NCBI GenBank assembly: GCA_019044685.2
Contig: JAGTXX020000011.1
Span: forward strand, 248,001-312,000
DNA: 64,000 bases
Direction: 5' to 3'
DNA from: Nannochloris sp. 'desiccata'
Taxonomy: Eukaryota > Chlorophyta > Trebouxiophyceae > Chlorellales > Chlorellaceae
The number at the start of each line of letters is the position of its first letter. The stretch's first letter is position 1. The notes below the pieces were generated by a model, which did no database searches, was not told the DNA's origin, and saw nothing but the letters and a program-made list of their open reading frames with translations. A program made the translations under genes and the position numbers. Positions 48,935-59,291 of this stretch are shown here, one piece after another.

Positions 48935-49859
48935 TTACAAGGGCTGTTTCTTGGGCACCCCTGGTTTCCGAGGGTATTTTTTGTTAGTAAACCCAGCTTT
49001 CTTAACAATAACAACACACCTCTTCCCATCTGGACCATCAGAATCTACTTCCTGGACTTCCATCAGTTTCCCACCAAGCTCCTTGATTGCATTTTCTGCT
49101 GCTTCGACCTCTGCCTGGGGATTTGTGCCTTTAGCGGCAATCCAATATCCTCCCACCGACACCAACGGCAAGCACAGCTCTGCTAGTTGCCTCAGCTCAG
49201 CGACTGCACGTGCCACCGCTATTGTATGCTGCTCACGAAGCCTCGGATCTTGCCCTGCATCTTCTGCTCGCCCCCATTCTATTTTAACATTTTTCAAACC
49301 CGTGGCTTCCACAGCTGCTTCATTGAACGTGCACCGCTTTTTTAACGAATCTAGTAAGGTTACTTGCCATTCAGGACGTGCTACAGCTAATACTATACCA
49401 GGAAGGCCTGCTCCTGAGCCTACATCAATGATACTGATTGTTGGATGTCGGTCTGAAGCTTGGGCAGCAACACAGGCGTCGAGTGCCGGGAGTAGTGATA
49501 GACTATCTTCAATATGTCTAATATAAGCCTCTTTTCTATCATTCACAGCTGTAACAAAACAAATAGTAATGAGTTTGATAGAAGGGTCCTGGGGTTCTAA
49601 ATTGTAATAAGTTAATTTGCAAGAGCGGTGATTTGAAAGACCAACCTGTGAGATTCATTCGTGTATTCCAATCAAAGAGAGTATCTAAGTACAATTCAAC
49701 CTGGGCTATCTGCCCCAGTGATAACTCTGCTAGTTTATGTGCATTTTCAATTCCTCCTATAGCGCTTGAGCGACAGATGAAAGAAGAGGAATGAAGTCTG
49801 CATGCCGAGATGCTGCGTGATTTAATCAAAGGACGTAAAACTTGCCGTGTCACTAGCAT
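48935..49859 (-). CDS. RsmG/GidB-type 16S rRNA (m7G) methyltransferase, organellar
   Basis: Exons 49859-49646 and 49548-48935 (97-bp intron) give 275 aa. A leader of about 35 residues (MLVTRQVLRPLIKSRSISAC) suggests plastid or mitochondrion. Splicing joins LFDWNTRMNLT to AVNDRKEAYIRHIEDSLSLL, matching the family's WNxxxNLTA and HxxDSL motifs. The SAM site is IIDVGSGAGLPGIVLAVARP and later EWGRAEDAG. RsmG methylates G527 of bacterial 16S rRNA; the plant homologue acts in plastids. Confidence 0.9.
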
Positions 49860-50047
49860 CTTGAGATGTTTGTTACTAGATTCAATTTATAAAACAATAT
49901 GAATAACATTGTAAATATGTCGAAATTTTCATTCATATGCATTTCACTCAGAGTTCACGTCGCTTTAAAAGTTTGCCTTTTCAAATTTCAAGAAGTATTT
50001 TTACAGTAACAGAGAGTTTTGATAGCAGTACATGTATTCAATCAATA

Positions 50048-50784
50048 CTAGTATATATGTGTTGGTACATGAGGGCGTTTATTCTTCACCCAACCAAACT
50101 CCCACGGCGGCCACACTTTAACCACCACCCGCCCTCGAAGCACTGCATATGGGACAGGTCCATAATGCCTAGAGTCAGTAGAATTGTAGTAGTTATCACC
50201 TTGTAGCCATACATGCCCCTGTGGTACCTGCAGGAAGCAATATTAAAAAGGAACGAGTTTGGTTAGTTAGTTAAGTTGGCAACCGGAAATTTCAACGGTA
50301 CTGCCATAGTTCTGGTGATAAAAAAGTAAAACGTTTTTCTCCCAGATGTTACCTTAACTCTACGACACGATCCAGCCTTTAATGGCGGTGCTAATTCTAC
50401 GTAATCTCCTTCCATACCTAGAACGCGTTTGCACACAACGTGCTGTGGGTTCTGGATGCTTCGAGCAATGACAACGTCACCGACATTGATGAGCCCTGCA
50501 GTGACTGAAATATGGTCTACTAGAACAATATCGCCTCTAGGATTGAATGTAGGCATCATACTAGGCCCAACACACTGCAATAAATGAGTAATTAACGAAA
50601 GTTCGAAGAAGAAGTGGCGGTGGGGCGGGCAAGGGAAAAATCAATTGCTCACCACTGTAAGCTCGGCTACATGCTCTCTAATCAAGTATATAGTTGCAGC
50701 AGCTTTGGTGAAAAATGCCGCTCTCGATGCAATGCTGTCACTAAACTGCTTCTCCCAATATCGGGACCAAAATTTTGAAGCCAT
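50048..50784 (-). CDS. IMP1: Mitochondrial inner-membrane protease subunit 1-like (S26 signal peptidase)
   Basis: Three exons: 50784-50653, 50574-50353, 50227-50048, total 177 aa. An N-terminal amphipathic and hydrophobic helix precedes CVGPSMMPTFNPRGDIVLVD, with the catalytic Ser, and VVCKRVLGMEGDYVELAP, with the catalytic Lys. The third exon has VPQGHVWLQGDNYYNSTDSR and HYGPVPYAVLRGRV, the signature that closes the S26 catalytic fold. The size and Ser-Met-x-Pro-Thr motif match IMP1 rather than plastid Plsp1. IMP1 removes sorting signals from proteins delivered to the intermembrane space. Confidence 0.9.
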
Positions 50785-51089
50785 GATTTACAACTTGATC
50801 TCAACTTGACGAAAACATGGTTGCCGTGAACGTCTCCAAGCGCGGGGATGTATAGATTAAATTACGAATTTGGAATCAAATTAAGCATTTTCAACACCAA
50901 GTTGACAAAATGAGTCCTCTAATGTTGCCAAGTTTGAAAGAACGAAGACAGTGGCGGTGGGCCTAAAACCGGCGTTCGTGTGCAATATAGCATATGGAAT
51001 TTCTTTTTCAAACATTATTTATTGTCTAAAATATCTATAGAAATAGTTAAAAAGGGGCGTGCATTGTGCTTGCACTTGAAAATCTCACG
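50785..51089. promoter_or_regulatory. Divergent promoter, IMP1 / LLPH-like
   Basis: 305 bp between divergent starts; no specific motif recognised. Confidence 0.45.
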
Positions 51090-51565
51090 ATGGCAAAATC
51101 AATAAGAAGTAAAGTGAAAAGAGTCTTCCGCACATCAAAGAGGTGGGCTATGTATAACATGATATGCATATTACTATTCCTTCGTCTAATCTTGTGTTGA
51201 TGAGTATTTAGAACATTTTTACTTACAATCTGTCCGGTGCCGCCTTTATCTGCAGAACCGCTATTACTGTCTCACCATGGCAAGTAGCAGCAGAAAAGAA
51301 AAAGCAAGAAGCTCTTCAAGCTATCCTTGATGCCCCTAAACCAGAACATCCTGAGCAGCCAGATGCACCAGCAAAGATGGACCAGGACATCAAGGACGAC
51401 CTTCCAGAGGTAACCGCTCAGAATTCCGGTAGTATTTTAAAGAAATTGAAAGCTAGAAGGCTCGCAGCAGCAAGAGGAGCTGTCCCAGGAAAACAGAAGA
51501 AAAGAAATCCTCTTGCTGGAGCGAATCAGTTCCATAAGAAGAAGAAGAAACGTTCCAATAAATAG
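51090..51565 (+). CDS. LLPH-like (DUF2423) small basic nuclear protein
   Basis: Exons 51090-51142 and 51256-51565 give 120 aa. The N-terminus MAKSIRSKVKRVFRTSKR is the DUF2423 signature found in LLP homologs and fungal relatives. The middle is acidic with many Pro and Glu. The C-terminus is very basic (GKQKKRNPLAGANQFHKKKK), as expected for a nucleolar protein. Human LLPH associates with chromatin and the nucleolus. The assignment rests mainly on the first 18 residues and overall charge pattern. Confidence 0.72.
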
Positions 51566-51688
51566 AAGATTATAGTTAATAATAATGTTCTCCTAGTGGT
51601 GCATGTCAGTTTCGTCTTACACTAGTATATATTATAGGAGACATATAAAATAAAGTAAATATCTACATAGAATTAGGTTCAATCAATG

Positions 51689-52118
51689 TCATCGTTTTGA
51701 TCTTAGAGCTTCTTCTCTTCTCTGGGCTCTCGTTTGCGTCTGCATAACAATAGGAATAAGTTTACCAAGTAAAGTAAAAACTATGTTGTAAGCAAAACCC
51801 ATTCTAAAAAGACTCGAAGAACTTACAACTTACCTCTAGTTTTTTACATTCTTTGTAAGCCTCAAATTCTTGCTGACATTTTTCCTTCTCGTAGTTATGT
51901 TTATCTAGGCCTGCAGGGAAGCTTCAAGGTAGAAATGTTAGGAGGGCTGTCTAGAGGCGGCACCGTGACAGTAAACATGATCAAGCCGAATAATTGAGCA
52001 ACATTTAACATATTCTAGGTCCATAAAATGCGTAGCTCGACTCACACTTCATTGATATTTTAGATTCCGTAGAGCATGGAGCCTCAGAAGCCTTTTGCCG
52101 ACCATTTTTAGTTTGCAT
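51689..52118 (-). CDS. CHCHD7/Cox23-like twin CX9C protein (1-base frameshift in exon 2)
   Basis: Exons 52118-52046, 51911-51834 and 51739-51689. Reading three As instead of four at 51900-51903 gives 66 aa with a perfect twin CX9C: C15-x9-C25 and C36-x9-C46. The core MKCLDKHNYEKEKC followed by QQEFEAYKECKKLE is very close to CHCHD7/Cox23 proteins, intermembrane-space factors linked to cytochrome c oxidase assembly and Mia40 oxidation. As written, the extra A creates a TAA seven codons after the exon 1 junction region. It is therefore either a sequencing or assembly indel or a recent mutation. No plausible alternative splice site removes it. Confidence 0.65.
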
Positions 52119-52351
52119 CTGATCTTGATTGCAACTAAAAACTAAACAGTTGGCAAGGTTTGGGTCTTCCACTGTAAGCTTTCCATATGCAAATATTTCA
52201 CTAGACTTCAGATCAAGCGTTTAATATGGAAAATTAGATTTCCTCTCGGACGCTTCCAGCTGGTTTTGAACACAAGAAATTGTTCTTTGAGAGCATCTCC
52301 TCCGATTTATGCACTGTTAATTGATTTTTCATCCATCATCACTTCGTCGAC

Positions 52352-54820
52352 ATGGTATTGGAGGCGATCCGCTATTCTAGGGGGAGCCTCCAGCTTTTAG
52401 AGCAACGCCTCCTCCCTCTCCAAACTCAATGGGTTGAAATCAAGAGCGTAGAAGATGGATGGAATGCTATTAGAGATATGACAGTGCGTGGAGCACCTGC
52501 AATTGCAGATGCAGCAGCGCTAAGCCTCGCTGTGGAGCTTGTTCAAGGAGGCAATGGCTCTCAATTTGCCCTTGCGTCAGATGCCGTCAAACAGATCAAC
52601 TCCAAGCTTGACTACCTTGCTACCAGCCGTCCCACTGCTGTCAACTTATTTGATGCTGTACGTCGATTAAGCGCTGTAGCTTCCACTGCAGCTTCCCAAT
52701 CGAATGCAACTGGCTTTTCGGTTACAGAAGCCGTTGTCTCTTCGGCCGAAGCAATGCTTAAAGAAGACGTTGAAGCTAATAAAATAATGGGCAAACATGG
52801 TGCTGCCGCTTTATTAGCTGCAGCTCAATCCCGTGGCAGGGCCACCAATGGAAAACTCCGTGTTTTAACTCATTGCAACACCGGCAGTTTAGCAACAGCT
52901 GCCTATGGAACTGCTCTGGGTGTAGTTCGAGCTCTACACGGACAGGGGCACTTGGAGCATGCCTACTGCACAGAAACTCGTCCCTATAATCAAGGCGCTC
53001 GTTTAACTGCCTTTGAGCTTGTAACTGATGGGTTACCGAGTACATTAATTTGCGATTCGGCTGCAGCGGCGCTCATGGCGGAGGGGAAAGTGGATGCAGT
53101 GGTTGTAGGAGCAGATAGGATCGCTGCAAATGGAGACACCGCTAATAAGATAGGGACGTTTTCTTTAGCTGTTGCTGCCAATTTTCATGATATCCCTTTC
53201 TTCACTGCTGCCCCCGTGACGACATTGGACCCTGAATTAAGGGATGGCACGTTAATCCCCATTGAACAAAGGAGTCCTGAAGAGATTACTCATTTTAAGG
53301 GGCAGCGGGTAGCCGCCGAGATTGATGTTTGGAATCCTTCGTTTGATGTGACGCCTGCTCGGTTACTGGAAGGGGTGATCACTGAACAGGGTTTGGTACC
53401 TCGTAAAGGATTAAAAGGAGAGTTTACTGTACGAACGTGGCTTACAGAGCTTGGACTACTTGGCAACGGTGCTGGTGCCAACGGAGATGCTTCTACGTTT
53501 TCTTCTTCTTCTTCTTTGTTGCCAACAGCAGAAGGTTTTACACCGCTTACAACCGAATCTGTCAAAGAATATGTCTCCACACGACCTAATTTAGCCAAAC
53601 ACGTAGGCTCTCCCAGTACCAAACCTTCATGGCAAGTAGAAGAAGTTGGGGATGGCAACTTGAATTTTGTTTTTATCCTTCGAGGTCACATAGGAGCCCT
53701 ATGCATCAAACAAGCACCACCTTACGTCCGCTGTGTGGGTGAAGAATGGCCATTAAGTCAAGATCGCGTTCGTATTGAAGCTGCTGCGTTGCAAGCACAA
53801 GCGAAATACTGTCCAGAACACATACCGGCTGTGTACCACACCGATGGACCCATGTGCTTAATTGCGATGGAATTCATCCCCCCTCCCCACATTATCCTCC
53901 GTAAAGGATTAATACAGGGTAATACGTACCCTATATTAGCCGATCACATGTCTACGCTGCTGGCTAATACTTTATTCCATACTTCTTTACTAGCAATGTC
54001 CTCCTCTGAGTTTAGAAGACAAATTTTTGAGTTTGAAAATAACGAGATGTGTAGGCTTACAGAACAACTGATCTTTACTGATCCTTATTATAAAGCGCCG
54101 TTTAATAAACATACCAGTCCGCAATTAGATGAGGACGCAGCAGCTTTGTACGAAGATGCCGAAGCAAAAGCGGCAGCGGCTCGATTAAAATTAATATTTA
54201 TGCAAAAAAAGCAGGCGTTGCTGCATGGTGACTTGCATACTGGTTCTATCATGGTGAATCAAGAGAGTACATATGCGATTGACCCTGAATTTTCGTTTGT
54301 AGGGCCTATTGCTTTCGATGTTGCGAAAGTATTGGCCAATTTACTGCTGGCTTTTTTTGCTTTGGAAGGTCGTCACTCTGCCAGCGACTCCATGCTTGAT
54401 CAAGAAATATGGTTGGTTGAATGCATGTCTGCTGTATGGCATGGGTTTGTATCTAAGTTCTCAAGCCTGTGGGACGATCACGGATGCACTGGAGATGCCT
54501 ACTCTACCGCAGTCTTTGACACAGCATCGGGAACTGAAGCTAGGTCTCTCGCTCAACAAAATTTCTTTTTTGAAGTTTGGGATGAAACTGTACGTTTCGC
54601 TGGCGCTGTAATAATCCGAAGGCTTGTAGGTATCGCGCATGTTGCTGATATGGATCAAATTGAAGATCAGACGATTAGGGCGCGATGTGAAAGGAAGGCT
54701 TTGAAATTTGGACGGCGGCTGTTAGTAGGTGGAGGCAAGGAGTTTGGCAAGGTTGAGTTTTTGATGGAAGCCGCCGCTGAAGCCAATTCTAATGCTACTA
54801 CTTCTGTACAGTTGGAATAG
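52352..54820 (+). CDS. Fused methylthioribose-1-phosphate isomerase / methylthioribose kinase (MtnA-MtnK)
   Basis: 822 aa, no intron, covering two consecutive steps of methionine salvage. Residues 1-355 are MtnA: DMTVRGAPAIADAAALSLAV, the catalytic Cys175 in HCNTGSLATAAYGTALGV, YCTETRPYNQGARLTAFEL and Asp255 in GADRIAANGD. A Ser/Gly-rich linker (about 375-395) leads to MtnK: PLTTESVKEYV, VGDGNLNFVFILRG (nucleotide loop), LLHGDLHTGSIMV (catalytic loop, near 624-636) and AIDPEFSFVGPIAFDVA. MtnK phosphorylates 5-methylthioribose and MtnA isomerises the product to the ribulose phosphate, so one chain would channel the intermediate. The order is isomerase first. Both active sites look intact. Confidence 0.95.
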   Translation: MVLEAIRYSRGSLQLLEQRLLPLQTQWVEIKSVEDGWNAIRDMTVRGAPAIADAAALSLAVELVQGGNGSQFALASDAVKQINSKLDYLATSRPTAVNLFDAVRRLSAVASTAASQSNATGFSVTEAVVSSAEAMLKEDVEANKIMGKHGAAALLAAAQSRGRATNGKLRVLTHCNTGSLATAAYGTALGVVRALHGQGHLEHAYCTETRPYNQGARLTAFELVTDGLPSTLICDSAAAALMAEGKVDAVVVGADRIAANGDTANKIGTFSLAVAANFHDIPFFTAAPVTTLDPELRDGTLIPIEQRSPEEITHFKGQRVAAEIDVWNPSFDVTPARLLEGVITEQGLVPRKGLKGEFTVRTWLTELGLLGNGAGANGDASTFSSSSSLLPTAEGFTPLTTESVKEYVSTRPNLAKHVGSPSTKPSWQVEEVGDGNLNFVFILRGHIGALCIKQAPPYVRCVGEEWPLSQDRVRIEAAALQAQAKYCPEHIPAVYHTDGPMCLIAMEFIPPPHIILRKGLIQGNTYPILADHMSTLLANTLFHTSLLAMSSSEFRRQIFEFENNEMCRLTEQLIFTDPYYKAPFNKHTSPQLDEDAAALYEDAEAKAAAARLKLIFMQKKQALLHGDLHTGSIMVNQESTYAIDPEFSFVGPIAFDVAKVLANLLLAFFALEGRHSASDSMLDQEIWLVECMSAVWHGFVSKFSSLWDDHGCTGDAYSTAVFDTASGTEARSLAQQNFFFEVWDETVRFAGAVIIRRLVGIAHVADMDQIEDQTIRARCERKALKFGRRLLVGGGKEFGKVEFLMEAAAEANSNATTSVQLE

Positions 54821-55513
54821 CGCGATCAATTTTGTAAGTGTTGTAACTAAAACGCAAGAAATACAAACATCAAAGCAAGCTTGTTTCGCATCTACAGATT
54901 TCAAGGGCAACTTCAAATATCATCATTTCCTAAAGTAAATTCACTTCCGACGCGTTGATTAGAAGTGTTTCACTTCAGATGGTGCCGTATTGACGAAATT
55001 AAAGAGAGAAATTGCGAGAAACGAGCCCATCAGAGGGCCCCTCATGCCAGGATCACAAAAATCAAAACATGCGACGTAAGTATAAATTGCGCATTCGGCT
55101 GCATATTCTGCATAATATTCGCATTGAAATATCTTTTAATGTACTATAGATAATTGTGGAACCAGGTGCGACGCACTTCGCCCCCCTTTTCTGCAACTTT
55201 TATTTTTTGAGAATAATTCATTCCTTGTATCTTGTATGGATCTTACTGCACATACACGCCATACCAAGTGTATACATAGCCAAAAATCGTATTTACATAT
55301 TCCTGGTTTCTGGAACAGTTTTCCTTCCCGCATTCCTTTCAAAAGGTAAATGATTTCTCTGCATTTATTTATTTCTGTCACGTTTCCAACCCCGCCGCCT
55401 TCTTCTCTTTTCAACTAAAATTGCCTCATATTTAATCTCTATACAGAAATACTACATATCACAGGCATTACCGAAAGTTTTCTTCCCCAGTATATCCAAC
55501 TACTTTCACCACA
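54821..55513. other. Intergenic
   Basis: 3' flank of the MtnA-MtnK gene and promoter of the GH36 gene; AT-rich, no gene recognised. Confidence 0.5.
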
Positions 55514-58327
55514 ATGGCCTCCACCGTAACCATGCCAAGCCCCACCATTGAGGCGCCTAAGAAGCAGATCAGTCCTCCTTTGACCGTTTATACCTCTAAT
55601 GGAAACATAGTTTCCAGCTCTGGGGCGGTCATTCTTCAAAATCTGCCCAATGAGGGTAACATGACTTCCCGCTGTAGCGATGATGGCACTGCCCTCATTC
55701 TCGGCATCTCTAGCTCCACCCCTACCTCCAGCCTGGACGTTGCTCTAGGAACTCTCACCGCTCGTCGATACCTAGCCCTAGGTCGTACTTCCTTATGGTG
55801 GATGAGTCCTTACTGGGGCTGTCCTGGCAACACAGACGATGCTGTGCCTGCTGAGACTCAATTCTTGCTACTCCAATTAGAAGATGGCAGCTGTGCTTTA
55901 CTTCTCCCTCTTTTAGACTCTGGCAAATTCCGTGCTACTTTACGCAATAGTACGCAACACACCAATAGTAAAAGTACTGCTGCGCTTGGCATGCGAGTAG
56001 AGAGTGGGGCTGCCACCATTACCGCCACCGACTTTTCCTCGGCGCTGTACATCGCTGCCGGCATAGATCCTTACGAGCTTATTGCCCGTGGCGTCGCCGC
56101 TGCGGCATCATTATCCGGTACAGCAAAGCCACGTACCAGTAAATCTGTACCTCCCATTGCTGATAAGTTTTTGTGGTGCACTTGGGATGCCTACTATTCT
56201 ACCATCTCGGCGGAAGGCGTAAAACTCGGTTTGGCTGCTTTGGTCGCCGGCGGCACCCCTCCAAAAGGGGTAATTATTGACGATGGCTGGCAAGTAACTG
56301 ATGTAGACCCTATGTACCGTCGAGAAAAAGAACAATACCCCTTGCTCAGTCGTACTGCTGCAGCTACAGCTGCTGCTGATAGGGGGGGCGGTTTGATTAA
56401 CAGTGCAGGGATGGAGGTAGATGAAGCTGCTGCTGAGTTATTGGCAGGTCCGGGTGACCAAAATCCAGATATGCTCAAGGGAGAGCATGAAATCATCACT
56501 GAAGCTACGAGTGGTACTACTGGTAGTACTGGCACTCATCTTGTAGGGAAGCTGCGTAGGGGTGTCGGTCATTTAATAGCCTCCTTTGAAGCTGCTTTGC
56601 TCCATGTCGGCAAGTACCTCTTAGATTCGGCACATTCAGATTCTTTAATCATCCGTGCCTTTACCGCATTAGCAACCGGACCACTGAAGGCGAATTTACT
56701 GAGATTTTACGCCCATGCTACTGATCATACAAGGAGGCTATCTTCTATTAAAGCCAATGCAAAATTCGCTACGCCCGGGACAGGTGCCACCGGCATTTCC
56801 CTTGCTGCTCCGGGAGGAGACCTCTCTACCGTCGTTTCTTCAATTAAGAGCGACTATGGGGTAGAGTATGTGTATGCGTGGCATGCTATGGGTGGATTTT
56901 GGGGTGGATTAGGTGTTCAAGATCCAGAAATGGCTAAATATAAATCTCAACTCCTCTTGCCAGTCCCAACACCTTCTATCTTGGAAGTAGATCCTGCAGT
57001 TGCGTGGGTGCAGCCTGTGGTCGCTGGAGTGTCGCTTCCTCTAGATCCGACGTTGCTACACCAGGAAATGCATGAATATCTCGCTTCTTGTGGCGTAGAT
57101 GGCGTTAAAGTGGATGTTCAGGGGACGATTGGTCTTGTAGGAAGTTCTCCCGCTGATGGCAGTCCTGGGGGTCCTGCGTTAGCTGCTGCATATCATAGAT
57201 CTTTAGAAGCTTCTGTTGCACGACATTTCCCTGGAAATCACCTCATCAACTGTATGTGCCATTCAACAGAAGATTTGTATAATTTTAAAGATTCGAATCT
57301 AGCAAGAGTGTCTGATGATTTCTACCCTCGTCGACCGGCAAGTCATACTTCCCACATCGCGAATTGTTCTTTTAATTCGTTGTTTATGGGTGAAATAGTC
57401 ATTCCTGATTATGATATGTTTCATTCAAAGCATCCCTCTGCGTTCTTGCATGCAACTGCGAGAGCCGTCAGTGGCTCACCTGTGTATGTGAGCGATAAAC
57501 CCGGCCATCATGATTTTGACTTGTTAAAACGTCTTGTATTCAGCGATGGCAGCGTTTTACGTGCGTTGTTACCTGGCAGACCTACTGCAGACTGTTTGTT
57601 TGAGAATGTCTCTCACGATAACACCACTGCTTTAAAAATTTGGAATATGAACTCCGTCAACGGAGTGGTTGGGGTGTTTAATGTACAGGGAAGCTCATTT
57701 TCTAGACGATATAGGTCGTTTAGAACCCATGATAGCAGTCCTCCTACGTTAACTGCGGTAGTAAAGCCTGAAGATGTGCCTCCTTTGATGGAAACTAAAA
57801 ATAAAAATAAGATTTCTGAGAGTACCGATGGTGACGGTATTTCTAGTCCTTCTTCTTTTGCTTCTTCTACTGGCTTGTGTGTGTTGTATTCAGACCGTTC
57901 TGGAGCAATGAGCGTCGTAGATATGGATAGTTCTACTGGAATTGAAGTGCAAGTGGCACCGAATGGTGGTTGTGATGTGATCACCATCTGCCCTATTGTA
58001 AGCCCCGACGGTGGTAGTGATCTCGATGGGAGTGATGTTCTTTTTGCGCCTGTTGGTTTGGTCAATATGCTCAATGCAGGTGGAGCTGTTATGAGCTGTG
58101 ATGACTCCAGCTCTTGTTCCTCCTCTTCTTCTCTTTCTATATCGATGAAAATTCGCGGGGTAGGTCAATTTTTGGCATTTGCTTCACACCGGCCGGTTTC
58201 GGTTGAATTTGATGGAAAGAACGTGGAGTTTGAGTACGAAGAAGCTGGTTCTGCATTGAGATTTATTATTAATGAGAATGAGAATGGACCAAGCAGTGCT
58301 GAGAGACTCTGCTCTGTACAATTTTAA
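55514..58327 (+). CDS. GH36 raffinose synthase / alkaline alpha-galactosidase (SIP) family enzyme
   Basis: 937 aa, no intron. The catalytic barrel is recognised by WCTWDAYYSTISAEGV, PPKGVIIDDGWQVTDVDP and WHAMGGFWGG. The nucleophile Asp534 is in GVDGVKVDVQGTI; the acid/base Asp601/602 is in ARVSDDFYPRRPASH. CMCHSTEDLYNFKDSNLARV and SGSPVYVSDKPGHHDF close the domain. These are shared by raffinose synthases, stachyose synthases and alkaline alpha-galactosidases of plants. Sequence alone does not fix transferase versus hydrolase activity. No signal peptide, so cytosolic. An insert of about 130 residues (265-395) and a Ser-rich loop near 760 lengthen the protein beyond the usual 750-850 aa. A GT8 enzyme lies 1.4 kb away. 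Confidence 0.9.
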   Translation: MASTVTMPSPTIEAPKKQISPPLTVYTSNGNIVSSSGAVILQNLPNEGNMTSRCSDDGTALILGISSSTPTSSLDVALGTLTARRYLALGRTSLWWMSPYWGCPGNTDDAVPAETQFLLLQLEDGSCALLLPLLDSGKFRATLRNSTQHTNSKSTAALGMRVESGAATITATDFSSALYIAAGIDPYELIARGVAAAASLSGTAKPRTSKSVPPIADKFLWCTWDAYYSTISAEGVKLGLAALVAGGTPPKGVIIDDGWQVTDVDPMYRREKEQYPLLSRTAAATAAADRGGGLINSAGMEVDEAAAELLAGPGDQNPDMLKGEHEIITEATSGTTGSTGTHLVGKLRRGVGHLIASFEAALLHVGKYLLDSAHSDSLIIRAFTALATGPLKANLLRFYAHATDHTRRLSSIKANAKFATPGTGATGISLAAPGGDLSTVVSSIKSDYGVEYVYAWHAMGGFWGGLGVQDPEMAKYKSQLLLPVPTPSILEVDPAVAWVQPVVAGVSLPLDPTLLHQEMHEYLASCGVDGVKVDVQGTIGLVGSSPADGSPGGPALAAAYHRSLEASVARHFPGNHLINCMCHSTEDLYNFKDSNLARVSDDFYPRRPASHTSHIANCSFNSLFMGEIVIPDYDMFHSKHPSAFLHATARAVSGSPVYVSDKPGHHDFDLLKRLVFSDGSVLRALLPGRPTADCLFENVSHDNTTALKIWNMNSVNGVVGVFNVQGSSFSRRYRSFRTHDSSPPTLTAVVKPEDVPPLMETKNKNKISESTDGDGISSPSSFASSTGLCVLYSDRSGAMSVVDMDSSTGIEVQVAPNGGCDVITICPIVSPDGGSDLDGSDVLFAPVGLVNMLNAGGAVMSCDDSSSCSSSSSLSISMKIRGVGQFLAFASHRPVSVEFDGKNVEFEYEEAGSALRFIINENENGPSSAERLCSVQF

Positions 58328-58665
58328 ATGTAAGAAGGTTTGAATACTTCAACGTTTCGTGTTTTTATGTTTTTTGTTTTGTCTTTAGCATTTTTAATTA
58401 TGTTTTGATTTTGTATCGATATCTTTATATTCATTTTGTTTCGTTTTCTGCATGTATGTTCCTTTGTTTCCTTTCATCCTGCTTCAATTTTTTTATTTTT
58501 TTGCCTTTTTTTTTCCGTCTGCACAACTAATGATATATACTCCCCTTCAAGTAGTTTTTACGCATGTACCTCAGTCTAAACTACAAAGTCGAATGCATTC
58601 TGTAATTATCCTGCAATCTTCACACGTACTGCCTCCAAATATTAAATCAAAAATATTAAGCAAAG
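58328..58665. other. Intergenic between convergent genes
   Basis: T-rich 3' flanks of the GH36 and Emi1-like genes; nothing coding recognised. Confidence 0.55.
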
Positions 58666-59291
58666 TTAAATCCTCATCATTGTTGATCTGTCGGGTGCAC
58701 TACCTTTTGCAGCCGCTGATCCACTTTGTTTTCCACCGTACCCACCACTACTATTATATGCTTTACTACTATCTGTATCTTTACTACCCTGGCTAAACTC
58801 ATGTCTCCAAAATTCTTTAGCTTCTATCCCTGTACGCAGCTGCCAGAGAGGATGTTTTGAGGCGTTGGGGTCGATGGCCGCCTCTTCTTTATATTTTTCA
58901 GTTTTTCTTTTTAAACAGTCCGTGAGTTTACCCCAATGACCCGTGCAGTCATCTACAGTGCCGTACGTGTAGTATTCTTTCATTTGATGGACGGGAGCTG
59001 GACAGAGAGAGAAGGGTGAAAGAGAAAAGGTTGGTGAGAACAAGGCGGCAGCGGCAAAAATTAAGATCATCACATTTCTATTCAATTTTGAACGGAATAC
59101 AGAATAGGGGCATGTAAAGGGCTTTACAATGATATTAATATGCCTAGTATATTATTCTTACAATAACAAAACCAGAGAGCGTCGAAAAAAGGAACGCATG
59201 ATTCTCTTTTTTCTCCAATTATTCGCTCCCGTTCACTCAAAGGAGCATCTGAGGCGCCTGCTGTAGGCTCTGATGTTGACTCAGATGCCAT
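58666..59291 (-). CDS. Emi1/DUF3128 family protein
   Basis: Exons 59291-59162 and 58997-58666 (164-bp intron) encode 153 aa. Joining the exons rebuilds the DUF3128 core: ESCVPFFDALWFCY, SPVHQMKEYYTYGTVDDC and GHWGKLTDCLKRKTEKY, then HPLWQLRTGIEAKEFWRHEF. The Cys pattern is like that of intermembrane-space proteins. Yeast Emi1 affects respiratory growth and sporulation; the molecular role is not settled. Without exon 1 the frame would start with a false signal-peptide-like leader made of translated intron, which I reject. The C-terminus is a Ser/Gly-rich tail. Confidence 0.85.

Noticed and set aside
52612..53658. Several minus-strand frames opposite the MtnA-MtnK gene
   Set aside because: Antisense of conserved catalytic sequence; none has motifs or a plausible start context.
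58998..59085. Apparent signal peptide at the N-terminus of the Emi1-like frame
   Set aside because: The hydrophobic leader is the translated polypyrimidine tract of an intron; splicing to exon 1 at 59291-59162 rebuilds the conserved DUF3128 core.
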